A DNA stretch of 5,480 nucleotides, taken from assembly GCA_004525875.1 (NCBI GenBank), contig SPBQ01000180.1, positions 1-5,480 of the forward strand, read 5' to 3'. Numbering within the stretch: position 1 is the stretch's first letter; the number at the start of each line of letters is the position of its first letter. This document shows positions 1 through 5,480 of this stretch, in pieces. The notes under the pieces were generated by a model. That model was not told the origin of the DNA, did not search any database, and worked only from the letters and a program-made list of their open reading frames with translations. The translations under genes and the position numbers were made by a program. Source of the stretch: Myxococcales bacterium (GTDB lineage Bacteria > Desulfobacterota_B > Binatia > UBA1149 > SPBQ01).

Positions 1-1
1 C

Positions 2-160
2 ATCCGCATGACGGACATCGTGTGGGACGGACCGATCCTCTACAACGAGTCGAACCCCGCCGGCAATGAGACGGGCGGCCTGCTGATCGTCGGCGTCTGG
101 CTGACCCTTCTCGCGTACCGTGCGGCCGATCGTGCCGTGATCAACGTCGACGCTCGCTGA
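2..160 (+). CDS. C-terminal fragment of an unidentified protein with a terminal hydrophobic segment (5' end outside window)
   Basis: The frame is open from the left edge and gives 52 residues before a TGA at 158-160. Nearly every codon ends in G or C, as in the clear genes of the window, which argues for real coding. The fragment begins IRMTDIVWDGPILYNESN and then has a hydrophobic stretch, GGLLIVGVWLTLLAY (about fragment residues 25-39), followed by a short charged tail, RAADRAVINVDAR. That looks like one membrane-spanning helix close to the C-terminus. I do not recognise the family and no catalytic motif is visible in this portion. The gene reads in the same direction as the hydrolase/OsmC gene but is separated from its supported start by 165 bp, so co-transcription is possible but not shown. 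No U-tract terminator is visible after the stop. Confidence 0.6.
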   Translation: MRMTDIVWDGPILYNESNPAGNETGGLLIVGVWLTLLAYRAADRAVINVDAR

Positions 161-313
161 GCTCGCGCGCCGCCGAGACGCTCGCCGATCGCGTCGAGCC
201 TCCCGACCAGATCGGCCACCGCAGGGCCCGGATCGATGCTGCCCGTGGCCGTAGCACGTGCGGGCCCCGCGCCCCCAGGTCCCGGCCCGTGGCGTGACCC
301 GGGCGGGCGACGT

Positions 314-318
314 AGGGG
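314..318 (+). promoter_or_regulatory. Ribosome binding site (AGGGG) fixing the start of the hydrolase/OsmC gene
   Basis: AGGGG lies 7 nt upstream of the ATG at 326. The frame stays open upstream to an ATG at 236, but that ATG has no such site. The extra 30 residues would be a Pro/Gly/Arg-rich string unlike a protein N-terminus, so 326 is preferred. Confidence 0.6.
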
Positions 319-325
319 ATGCTGC

Positions 326-1615
326 ATGGCCACATTCAGTAGTGAGAAAATTGTGTTCAGCGGCTCCCAAGGAGACGCACTCGCCGCGCGACTCGATCTC
401 CCTGACGGTCCGCCGATCGCCTACGCGCTGTTCGCGCACTGCTTCACCTGCTCGAAAGACGTCTTTGCGGCCTCGCGGATCAGCCGCGCGCTAGCGACCG
501 AAGGGATCGCGGTCCTGCGTTTCGACTTCACGGGGCTCGGGATGAGCGGGGGTGACTTCGCCAACACCGGGTTCTCCTCGAATGTTGAGGACCTGGTAAG
601 AGCGGCCGACTGGCTGCGCGAGCATCACGAGGCTCCGAAGATCCTGATCGGCCACAGCCTCGGCGGTGCTGCGGTGCTCGCCGCGGCTCATCGCGTGCCG
701 GAGAGCGTCGCGGTGTCGACCATCGGCGCACCCAGCGATCCCGGACATGTCGAGCGTCATATCGTTCGGGTTGGCTCGAGCTCCCAGGCGATCGAGGGGG
801 GCGCCGACGGCTTGCTCGAGGTGGAGATCGGCGGCCGGCCGTTCCGCATCCGGCGTCGCTTTCTCGACGACATCGCCGAGCACACGCTTACCGACGCGAT
901 TGCCGGTCTACGCCGTGCGCTGCTGGTCTTTCATGGCTGGCGCGACAGCGTCGTCGGGATCGACCACGCGCGCCGCATCTTTGACACGGCCAAGCACCCG
1001 AAGAGCTTCGTGTCACTCGACGAGGCTGACCATCTCGTCAGCCGCCGCCCCGACGCCACCTACATCGCCCGGGTGCTGGCGGCCTGGGCGTCGCGATACG
1101 TCGGTGAGGCCGACGCCGGCGAGGGGGGTGATGCCGCTCGGGCTGGCGGTACCGTCGGGGCGGCGAGTCCCGCTCCGGACACGGTCACGGTCGTCGAGAC
1201 GGGTGAGGGTAAGTTTCGTCAGCGTGTGACGGTCGGTCGCCACGTGCTCGCCGCCGATGAGCCGGCGTCGGTGGGCGGTGATGATACGGGACCGTCTCCG
1301 TACGACTATCTGCTGGTCGCGCTCGGCGCCTGCACAGCGATGACGCTGCGGCTCTACGCCGATCGCAAGAAGCTGCCGGTCGAACGGGTGAGTGTCGACC
1401 TCTCCCACGAGAAGATCCATGCCGAGGACTGCGATCGGTGTGAGACGCAGGTGGGCAAGGTCGATCGCATCGAGCGGGTGATCTCGATCGAGGGCGACCT
1501 CGACGACGAGCAGAGGGCAAGATTGCTCGAAATCGCCGACAAGTGTCCCGTTCACCGCACGCTCGAATCCGAGACCCTCATCGTCACACGAGCGGCCGGG
1601 CCGGCGCGCGACTGA
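326..1615 (+). CDS. Bifunctional alpha/beta hydrolase / OsmC family protein
   Basis: A 429-residue two-domain fusion, presumably cytosolic because no signal peptide is visible. Residues 1-260 form an alpha/beta hydrolase: a nucleophile elbow GHSLGG with Ser111, a probable acid Asp207 in GWRDSVV, a probable catalytic His236 in DEADH, and an N-terminal AHCFTCSKD segment (Cys39, Cys42). A Gly/Ala-rich linker (about 261-285) leads to an OsmC/Ohr-like domain (about 286-425). This carries the family's two redox cysteines, Cys336 in GACTAM and Cys407 in DKCPVH, plus a CxxC (Cys369, Cys372). OsmC/Ohr proteins reduce organic hydroperoxides with a thiol pair. The hydrolase half is probably an esterase or acyl hydrolase of unknown substrate. 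The architecture is an established fusion family and the length fits. Start chosen at the ATG preceded by AGGGG. The 3' end overlaps the convergent SGNH gene by 64 bp. Fusion identity is confident; the physiological substrate is unknown. Confidence 0.93.
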   Translation: MATFSSEKIVFSGSQGDALAARLDLPDGPPIAYALFAHCFTCSKDVFAASRISRALATEGIAVLRFDFTGLGMSGGDFANTGFSSNVEDLVRAADWLREHHEAPKILIGHSLGGAAVLAAAHRVPESVAVSTIGAPSDPGHVERHIVRVGSSSQAIEGGADGLLEVEIGGRPFRIRRRFLDDIAEHTLTDAIAGLRRALLVFHGWRDSVVGIDHARRIFDTAKHPKSFVSLDEADHLVSRRPDATYIARVLAAWASRYVGEADAGEGGDAARAGGTVGAASPAPDTVTVVETGEGKFRQRVTVGRHVLAADEPASVGGDDTGPSPYDYLLVALGACTAMTLRLYADRKKLPVERVSVDLSHEKIHAEDCDRCETQVGKVDRIERVISIEGDLDDEQRARLLEIADKCPVHRTLESETLIVTRAAGPARD

Positions 1616-2781
1616 TCGTGACGTCGCCCGTCGCGGGAGCGGATCATGTTCACGGCTCGCTCGACGCCGACCGGCGAGAGGTGACTGTGGTCGACGTAGA
1701 GCCTGAGCGGCGCGAACTGCGTTCCGTCCTCGTCGCGGACGGCATTCGACGCATCGAGGAAGTCGATCACTTCGAACCCCGCATCGCGCGCGAGCGTGAG
1801 CAATTCGCGTTTCTCTTCGATGAAGGCCGGGAACCCGTGATGCGAGTGGCCGCGCACGCGCGTGATCTCCGGCGCGGCGTTGTAGATGTAGGGGACATAG
1901 AGGAACACGATCGGGTCGGCGCCGACGCGGTCGCGGTATCTCGCGATCCACGCGATGAGCTCGGAGGGTCGGCCGTTCGGCCGTGACGGATCGAAGTCGT
2001 TCTCGCAGAACACGTAGATCACGCTGCGGATGCGGTCGGTGTAGCGCTCGGCGGCACGGTTGAGCAGGCAGGCGATGTCGTCGGCCTTGGCGCGCGACAC
2101 GCCGAGGTTCACGTAGCGTCGCCGATCATCACCGCGCTGCAGTGCCGAGGCCAGCGTCTCGGAATCGTCGAGCATTGCACCGTTGGCGATGCTGTCGCCG
2201 GCGATGAGAACGACGTCGTGTGCCGCGATGTCCGGGACGGTCACGCGCTCGCCCGCGTCGTTGGTCGTGAGCGTGACGGTGCGAAACCCGTAGCGGCCGA
2301 AGAACGAGGCGAGGTCCGCGTCGATTTCTGCGTCGGCATCGTGGAAGTAGGTGATCTGGTCGAACGGGTTGAACAGGTTCGATCGAAGGTACGACATCCG
2401 CTTGCGCACGCCGGGCTTCTGCACCTGGCAGCCGTCCGTGGTCACGGTGTTGATGGCCGCGGCGTCGGTCTTGAGGGCCGCGATCGGTGAGTTGCCCATG
2501 CCCACGCCGGCGGCTTCCAGCGCGTCGATGCGGCGTTCGATCTCGCCGCGGTCGACGACCATCCAGGTGTAGGCGTTGCCGGGGTCGAGGTCCGGCGTCG
2601 ATGCGCCCAGCAGTGCAGCGTAAGTACGGTGGGCCAGACTGGTCGTGGCGGAGCCGCCACCGAGAACGACGAGCAGGCCCTCGATGGCCAGATAGGGCAC
2701 GACGATGCAGAGCACGAGCGCGAGCGCGAACATCGCGGCGCGCCGGCGGCCGCCGGCCGGTGGTACGTCACCGTGGACCAA
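1552..2781 (-). CDS. Membrane-anchored SGNH/GDSL-type hydrolase
   Basis: A 409-residue protein. The N-terminus has an Arg-rich patch (GRRRAAM, 11-17) followed by a hydrophobic helix (about 17-41), which reads as an uncleaved signal anchor placing the rest outside the inner membrane. SGNH blocks occur in order: GDSIANG with nucleophile Ser197, NLGVSR with the oxyanion Gly227, ENDFD with Asn261, and DHSHLSP with the Asp364-x-x-His367 pair. A TTNDAGERVTVP lead-in (171-182) before the GDS block resembles the TNxxGxR segment of other SGNH proteins. The family contains esterases, lipases and carbohydrate O-acyl hydrolases or transferases; I cannot choose between them. The TTG start at 2781 is favoured by GGAG 8 nt upstream; an ATG at 2733 (codon 17) lacks a site and would remove the Arg patch. 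The last roughly 25 residues look non-conserved and run over the end of the convergent hydrolase/OsmC gene. The 92-bp gap upstream suggests its own promoter. Confidence 0.85.
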   Translation of the reverse strand: MVHGDVPPAGGRRRAAMFALALVLCIVVPYLAIEGLLVVLGGGSATTSLAHRTYAALLGASTPDLDPGNAYTWMVVDRGEIERRIDALEAAGVGMGNSPIAALKTDAAAINTVTTDGCQVQKPGVRKRMSYLRSNLFNPFDQITYFHDADAEIDADLASFFGRYGFRTVTLTTNDAGERVTVPDIAAHDVVLIAGDSIANGAMLDDSETLASALQRGDDRRRYVNLGVSRAKADDIACLLNRAAERYTDRIRSVIYVFCENDFDPSRPNGRPSELIAWIARYRDRVGADPIVFLYVPYIYNAAPEITRVRGHSHHGFPAFIEEKRELLTLARDAGFEVIDFLDASNAVRDEDGTQFAPLRLYVDHSHLSPVGVERAVNMIRSRDGRRHDQSRAGPAARVTMRVSDSSVR

Positions 2782-2789
2782 GACGCTTG

Positions 2790-2793
2790 CTCC
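2790..2793 (-). promoter_or_regulatory. Ribosome binding site (GGAG) supporting the TTG start of the SGNH hydrolase
   Basis: On the - strand GGAG is followed by 8 nt and then the TTG at 2781-2779. No comparable site precedes the in-frame ATG at 2733, so the TTG start is preferred. Confidence 0.5.
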
Positions 2794-2819
2794 GAACCTT
2801 CGCTACCACCGTGCGGCGA

Positions 2820-2848
2820 AGCGTATTGCCGGTTGCCTGGACGGGCAA
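2820..2848 (-). promoter_or_regulatory. Possible sigma70-type promoter for the SGNH hydrolase, with a dyad over the -35
   Basis: On the - strand a -35-like TTGCCC (2848-2843) is separated by exactly 17 nt from a -10-like TACGCT (2825-2820). It sits in the only sizeable gap of the leftward gene run, about 40 nt upstream of the TTG start. Matches to consensus are partial (4/6 and 3/6). An inverted repeat, TTGCC (2833-2837) and GGCAA (2844-2848) with a 6-nt loop, overlaps the -35 and could be an operator or chance. It has no following U-tract, so it is not a convincing terminator for the operon upstream. Confidence 0.3.
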
Positions 2849-2873
2849 GCGACCGGGGGCGAGACGGTTCGTG

Positions 2874-3044
2874 TCACTCGGGGTACGAAAGAGGATCGCA
2901 GGCGGGGTAGCCGGCTTCAGCGCACGGCGGCGGGATCTTCTCGGGAGCGACCGGTGAGCTCGGACCGCAGCCGGCGTTCATGGTCAGGTACGCAAGCGAC
3001 ATCGCGACCGCGCCGACGGCCACGGTTCGAAAGACCCACTTCAC
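2874..3044 (-). CDS. Small lipoprotein-like secreted peptide (56 aa)
   Basis: A short gene starting with GTG at 3044 and ending in TGA at 2876-2874. It encodes MKWVFRTVAVGAVAMSLAYL followed by TMNAGCGPSSPVAPEKIPPP and a 16-residue tail ending in SYPE. The N-terminus is a textbook export signal: Lys2 and Arg6, a hydrophobic core (about 7-21), then a Cys at 26 preceded by N-A-G. This resembles a lipobox, though the -3 residue is Asn instead of Leu. The mature part would be only about 31 residues, Pro-rich, with two further cysteines (Cys41 and Cys49, spaced CX7C). GTG overlaps the stop of the nitroreductase gene as GTGA, a classic translational-coupling arrangement, which supports reality and co-expression. 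Codon third positions are mostly G/C. No function is recognisable; it may be a small envelope lipoprotein or a disulfide-bearing secreted peptide. Confidence 0.72.
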   Translation of the reverse strand: MKWVFRTVAVGAVAMSLAYLTMNAGCGPSSPVAPEKIPPPCAEAGYPACDPLSYPE

Positions 3045-3517
3045 CGCTGTCCGGCCACCGCCGGGGCGAGCGCGATCCTCACGATCGCGCCTTCGCGGCG
3101 TAGTTGCTCGAGCTGGTCCGGTGTGAGCCCGCGCCGCCTGTCGAAACGGATGCCGAACTGGCGCGCGATTCCAGGCAGTCGCCGGAACGTGCGCTCCGCG
3201 TGCCGGCCGAACTCTTTGCTGTCGCTGGCGACGAGGTGGGCGACGCCGCTACGGGAGCGGCCGTGCAGGTGTAGCTCGAGCGCACGCGGCTCCTCGTAGT
3301 TGCGCCACCAGTTCTTGCGTCGTGCCTTCGATACCAGCACCACGAGATCGTCTCCGCAGCTCTGGTAGCCGACCGGGATCGTGTAGGCGCGGCCGCTGCG
3401 TCGCCCGGTCACGGTGATCGTCAGGAGCCCGGTGCTCAGGATCCAGTGCAGGCCCGGTGCGTGGAGGATCGATACCACCAGCGGGTTGATCCGGGTGAAG
3501 AAGCGGTCGAGATCCAT
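3041..3517 (-). CDS. Nitroreductase-family deazaflavin (F420)-dependent oxidoreductase, DUF385/Ddn-like
   Basis: A 158-residue protein, the usual size for the split-barrel deazaflavin-dependent nitroreductase family (PF04075/DUF385, the Ddn type). Seen features: an N-terminal helix (MDLDRFFTRINPLVVSILHA, 1-20), the hallmark strand-turn-strand TVTGRRSGRAYTIPVGY (35-51), a hydrophobic strand DDLVVLVSKA (56-65), and NWWRNYEEPR (69-78), which matches the family's NWxxNL/Y segment. Characterised members transfer hydride from reduced F420 to quinones, nitroimidazoles or other unsaturated compounds. Whether this one uses F420 is inferred from the family. The ATG at 3517 is preceded by GAGGA 5 nt upstream. 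The gene starts 18 bp after the unknown protein and its TGA overlaps the GTG of the small lipoprotein-like gene, so it is inside the operon. The C-terminal tail (about 128-158) may be divergent. Confidence 0.87.
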   Translation of the reverse strand: MDLDRFFTRINPLVVSILHAPGLHWILSTGLLTITVTGRRSGRAYTIPVGYQSCGDDLVVLVSKARRKNWWRNYEEPRALELHLHGRSRSGVAHLVASDSKEFGRHAERTFRRLPGIARQFGIRFDRRRGLTPDQLEQLRREGAIVRIALAPAVAGQR

Positions 3518-3535
3518 CGCCGTCCTCGTGCCGAT

Positions 3536-4063
3536 CTAGCTTCGGCGTCGCTCGGCCGCGAGCCTCGTACGCGATTCATCGATCAGCCCCGCAAGCTCGG
3601 TCAGACCGATCTCGATGCGGGCGGACTCCAGGCTGGCCGCGATGGTCGCGCCGCCGGCGCGCTCGAGCATCTCTGCCAGCCGTGTGCGTAGCTGGTCGAT
3701 CGTCCACTCAACCATGTCTCCGAGCGCGCCCTCGTCGTAGTCGACGATGGTCTGCTTCTCGCCCGACGGTTCTATGTAGTGATAGTGCGGGCCGTTCTCG
3801 AAACAGTCGAAGCGCAGGTACTCGTGACCGTCGACCTTCGCTATCACGTGGATTGAGATGCCGTTGTCCTCCACCTCCTGCACCTGCTTATCCTGCAGGG
3901 CCCCGCGAATCTCGTCCATGTCGGCGCCCTGGTAGTTGGCCGCGAGCTGTGCGTCGTCGAGCAGCCGGTACTCGATGCCGAACGAAACCGATCCGGCATC
4001 GACGTAGGTGGTGTGTTCGGGATCGGGCGGGATCGGCGCGACTGTGTAGACGGTTTCGGCCAT
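3536..4063 (-). CDS. Conserved-looking protein of unknown function with FENGPHYHYI motif
   Basis: A 175-residue soluble-looking protein with no signal peptide or membrane helix. I do not recognise a named family. Visible features: an acidic N-terminal half with alternating strands (for example SVSFGIEYRLL, 25-35, and ISIHVIAKVDGHEYLRFDCF, 69-88), a striking FENGPHYHYIEPSG segment (88-101) with His93 and His95 that could bind metal or ligand, and a helical C-terminal part (about 112-172) rich in Leu, Glu and Arg that could mediate oligomerisation. The start is well fixed: GGAGG (4075-4071) lies 7 nt before the ATG at 4063. It begins 17 bp after the ACMSD-like amidohydrolase and ends 18 bp before the deazaflavin reductase, so it is very likely co-expressed and may act in the same pathway as a small binding or accessory protein. 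That role is inference from position only. Confidence 0.8.
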   Translation of the reverse strand: MAETVYTVAPIPPDPEHTTYVDAGSVSFGIEYRLLDDAQLAANYQGADMDEIRGALQDKQVQEVEDNGISIHVIAKVDGHEYLRFDCFENGPHYHYIEPSGEKQTIVDYDEGALGDMVEWTIDQLRTRLAEMLERAGGATIAASLESARIEIGLTELAGLIDESRTRLAAERRRS

Positions 4064-4070
4064 GGCTTCG

Positions 4071-4075
4071 CCTCC
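4071..4075 (-). promoter_or_regulatory. Strong ribosome binding site (GGAGG) for the HYHY unknown protein
   Basis: The - strand reads GGAGG, 7 nt, then ATG (4063-4061). It is the best Shine-Dalgarno match in the window. It lies in the 17-nt gap after the amidohydrolase stop, which implies strong independent translation initiation inside the operon. Confidence 0.65.
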
Positions 4076-4080
4076 GTGAC

Positions 4081-5250
4081 CTAGGACGCCGTCGCCGTTT
4101 CCTCGAACGTTGACGGCATCAAGCTCTCGGGAAAGCGATAGAAGTCGACGGCGTTCTCCCAGAGGATCCGTCGCTTGCTCTCCTCGCTCACGCGGTCCTG
4201 CGCGAGAAAGGTCTCAACAGCATGGGGGTACTTCGAGTCGGGGTGGGGGTAATCGGTCTCGAACAGCACACGCCGATCGCCGAGCTCCTCGATCGTGTGG
4301 TAGATCAAGTGCTCGTCCGGCTCGGTCGTCACCCAGCAGTTGTTCTTGAAATACTCGACCGGCTCCTTCGTGCACGCGGGCGTCTCGAGCCAGCCTGCCA
4401 GCTCCACGTGCTCCTCGATGCGGTGCAGCCACGAGGGCACCCACGCCGAGCCGGCCTCCATGTAGGCCACGCGCAGGCGCGGGAAGCGCTCGAACACGCC
4501 GTTCACGATCATCGACAGCATTGCCATCTGGGCTTCCATCTGATGCACGCAGGTGTGCCACTCGACGAAGCTCTCGAAGCGGTCGGCGCCGGCCGACGGA
4601 CCGTTGAGCCCCATGAACTCGTGGGTTGCGAACGGGACGTCGAGCTCCTGGAGGATCTCGTAGAGCGGGTCGTAGTAGCGGTCGCCGAGCGTGCGGTGGT
4701 CGAACGGATTCGGTCGCGCCCAGAAGCAGCGCATGCCGAGCTCGTCGTAGGCCGTGCGTACCTCGGCGACGGCGCGCGTGATGTCGGCGATGGGTACCGG
4801 CGCTGCGGCCAGCACACGACCGCCTGAGGTTTCGCGCATTTCCTCCGCCCAGCGATTGTAAGCGCGCGCCATGCCCGCCTGCAGATCGGGATCGATGCCG
4901 TCGACCCACATGTCGTAGCCCGGCCCGTACAGTACGCAGACGTCGACGCCCTCGACGGCGAGCGACGCGGCAACGCTTGCGCCGTCGAAGCCTCGGTCGA
5001 CGACGGCGCCGTACTTCTCCCGCATGGCCTCCGTGGTCCAGCGCACGGCCTCCTGCTGACGGCCGTAGAGCGTCTTGTGGCTCTGCGTGTAACGCCCGTC
5101 GACGGTGACCGGCCGGAAGCGGTCCATGCCCTCGAATGGCTGCCGCCACGATACGCGGTGCCGATACCTGGCGTCGAGGAACCTCTCCCACAGATCGCGC
5201 GGCTCGACGACGTGGGCGTCGGCGTCGAAGACTCTGAATCCGTCTCGCAT
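4081..5250 (-). CDS. Amidohydrolase-2 family (ACMSD / gamma-resorcylate decarboxylase-like) metal-dependent hydrolase or decarboxylase
   Basis: A complete 389-residue TIM-barrel enzyme of the PF04909 type, within the usual length range. The first strand carries the metal motif in FDADAHVVEP (Asp11 and His13). Further likely metal or active-site residues are His210 in FATHEFMG, His232 and His236 in WHTCVHQMEAQM, Glu266 in AYMEAGSAW, and Asp333 in the family-typical FETDYPHPDS near the C-terminus. Characterised members (ACMSD, gamma-resorcylate decarboxylase, 5-carboxyvanillate decarboxylase) decarboxylate aromatic or semialdehyde acids with a divalent metal; others are hydrolases. The substrate here cannot be fixed. 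It appears cytosolic, as no signal is visible. The start ATG shares one base with the upstream amidohydrolase stop (TGATG at 5252-5248), so translation is probably coupled, with only a G-rich weak ribosome site (GGGGG, 5262-5258). It ends 17 bp before the HYHY protein. Confidence 0.92.
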   Translation of the reverse strand: MRDGFRVFDADAHVVEPRDLWERFLDARYRHRVSWRQPFEGMDRFRPVTVDGRYTQSHKTLYGRQQEAVRWTTEAMREKYGAVVDRGFDGASVAASLAVEGVDVCVLYGPGYDMWVDGIDPDLQAGMARAYNRWAEEMRETSGGRVLAAAPVPIADITRAVAEVRTAYDELGMRCFWARPNPFDHRTLGDRYYDPLYEILQELDVPFATHEFMGLNGPSAGADRFESFVEWHTCVHQMEAQMAMLSMIVNGVFERFPRLRVAYMEAGSAWVPSWLHRIEEHVELAGWLETPACTKEPVEYFKNNCWVTTEPDEHLIYHTIEELGDRRVLFETDYPHPDSKYPHAVETFLAQDRVSEESKRRILWENAVDFYRFPESLMPSTFEETATAS

Positions 5251-5480
5251 CAGCTCGCCCCCGCCGATCGCTTCATCTGCTTCACGAAACGACCGTTCTT
5301 CATGATCCCCCGTAGATTGGCGGTGTCGGCCAGCACCGAGATGTCGCCGCTCGGGTCGCCGTCGACGACCAGCAGGTCGGCGAGCTTCCCGTCGGCGAGG
5401 GTGCCGAGCTCATCGCCGAGCCCCATCGCCCCGGCGCCGTGCTTGGTCGCCCAGCGCACCACGTCGAGGGCATCGATGCC
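5250..5480 (-). CDS. C-terminal end of an amidohydrolase (PF01979, imidazolonepropionase-like); 5' end outside window
   Basis: The frame is open to the right edge and gives the last 76 residues of a gene. The fragment shows the signature C-terminal end of cyclic amidohydrolases: an ALDVVRWATKHGAGAMGLGD helix-turn (4-23), then ELGTLADGKLADLLVVDGDP (24-43), where the chain re-enters the small beta-sandwich, and finally GIMKNGRFV (58-66). These are typical of metal-dependent amidohydrolases related to imidazolonepropionase, dihydroorotase and prolidase-like enzymes. The metal-binding residues lie upstream, outside the window, so substrate and activity cannot be judged. An internal GTG at 5462 is not a real start, because the frame and the family alignment continue past the edge. 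Its stop overlaps the start of the ACMSD-like amidohydrolase by one base, so two different amidohydrolase types are encoded back to back. Confidence 0.88.
   Translation of the reverse strand, partial: GIDALDVVRWATKHGAGAMGLGDELGTLADGKLADLLVVDGDPSGDISVLADTANLRGIMKNGRFVKQMKRSAGAS

Noticed and set aside
236..325. N-terminal extension of the hydrolase/OsmC gene to the ATG at 236
   Set aside because: It adds a low-complexity Pro/Gly/Arg string without a ribosome site, whereas the ATG at 326 has AGGGG 7 nt upstream and leads directly into the conserved domain.
40..333. 97-codon - strand frame opposite the first gene fragment and the spacer
   Set aside because: Its downstream half is antisense to the + strand frame with strong G/C third positions, its N-terminus is low-complexity, and no family motif is visible.
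666..1229. 187-codon + strand frame within the hydrolase
   Set aside because: Ser/Arg/Pro-rich shadow. The alpha/beta hydrolase motifs lie in the other frame.
1013..1951. 312-codon - strand open frame
   Set aside because: Arg/Pro-rich translation without motifs, lying opposite the clear OsmC domain and out of frame with the SGNH C-terminus. It is a typical high-GC shadow.
2833..2848. TTGCC/GGCAA inverted repeat as a rho-independent terminator
   Set aside because: The stem is only 5 bp and no T-run follows on either strand.
2487..3103. + strand frames across the small-peptide region and the gap
   Set aside because: Arg-rich with no motifs and opposite genes supported by signal peptide, overlap and family evidence.
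4214..5191. 325-codon - strand open frame inside the ACMSD-like gene
   Set aside because: It is a +1/-1 shadow of the amidohydrolase on the same strand with an Arg/Ala/Gly-rich composition. The other frame carries all conserved metal motifs.
1..5480. CRISPR array, tRNA/rRNA, insertion sequence, toxin-antitoxin or defence system
   Set aside because: No regularly spaced repeats, cloverleaf-like segments, transposase motifs or nuclease/toxin motifs were seen in reading both strands.

Overview
This is a high-GC bacterial window (roughly two-thirds G+C by eye, with codon third positions almost all G or C). It is densely packed with ordinary chromosomal genes. I see no tRNA, rRNA, CRISPR array, insertion sequence or phage feature. 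The gene content does not settle the phylum: a deazaflavin (F420)-type nitroreductase, ACMSD-like and imidazolonepropionase-like amidohydrolases, an alpha/beta hydrolase-OsmC fusion and a very short lipoprotein-like peptide. It would fit an actinobacterium, or an uncultured high-GC lineage of the former Deltaproteobacteria. The lipoprotein-like peptide and the hydrolase-OsmC fusion tilt me slightly towards a Gram-negative lineage. That is inference only.

Left part, + strand: the C-terminal 52 codons of an unidentified protein with a terminal hydrophobic segment (2-160), a 165-bp spacer, and then a complete bifunctional alpha/beta hydrolase/OsmC protein (326-1615). Its 3' end overlaps by 64 bp, tail to tail, with the end of the next gene.

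Centre and right part, - strand: all remaining genes read leftward. In transcription order they are the C-terminal end of a PF01979-type amidohydrolase (5480-5250), a complete PF04909-type amidohydrolase (5250-4081), a conserved-looking protein of unknown function with an HYHY motif (4063-3536), a DUF385/Ddn-like deazaflavin-dependent nitroreductase (3517-3041), a 56-residue lipoprotein-like peptide (3044-2874), and, after a 92-bp gap holding a possible promoter, a membrane-anchored SGNH/GDSL-type hydrolase (2781-1552). The first five are joined by a 1-nt overlap, gaps of 17 and 18 nt, and a 4-nt GTGA overlap, so they are very probably one operon. Two metal-dependent hydrolases or decarboxylases followed by a deazaflavin reductase suggest a catabolic or detoxification cassette for a cyclic or aromatic compound. 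The substrate cannot be read from the sequence.

The most notable items are the short coupled lipoprotein-like gene, the unassigned HYHY protein inside an amidohydrolase/nitroreductase operon, and the convergent overlap that runs into the conserved end of the OsmC domain. I found no convincing novel defence, mobile or RNA-based system.
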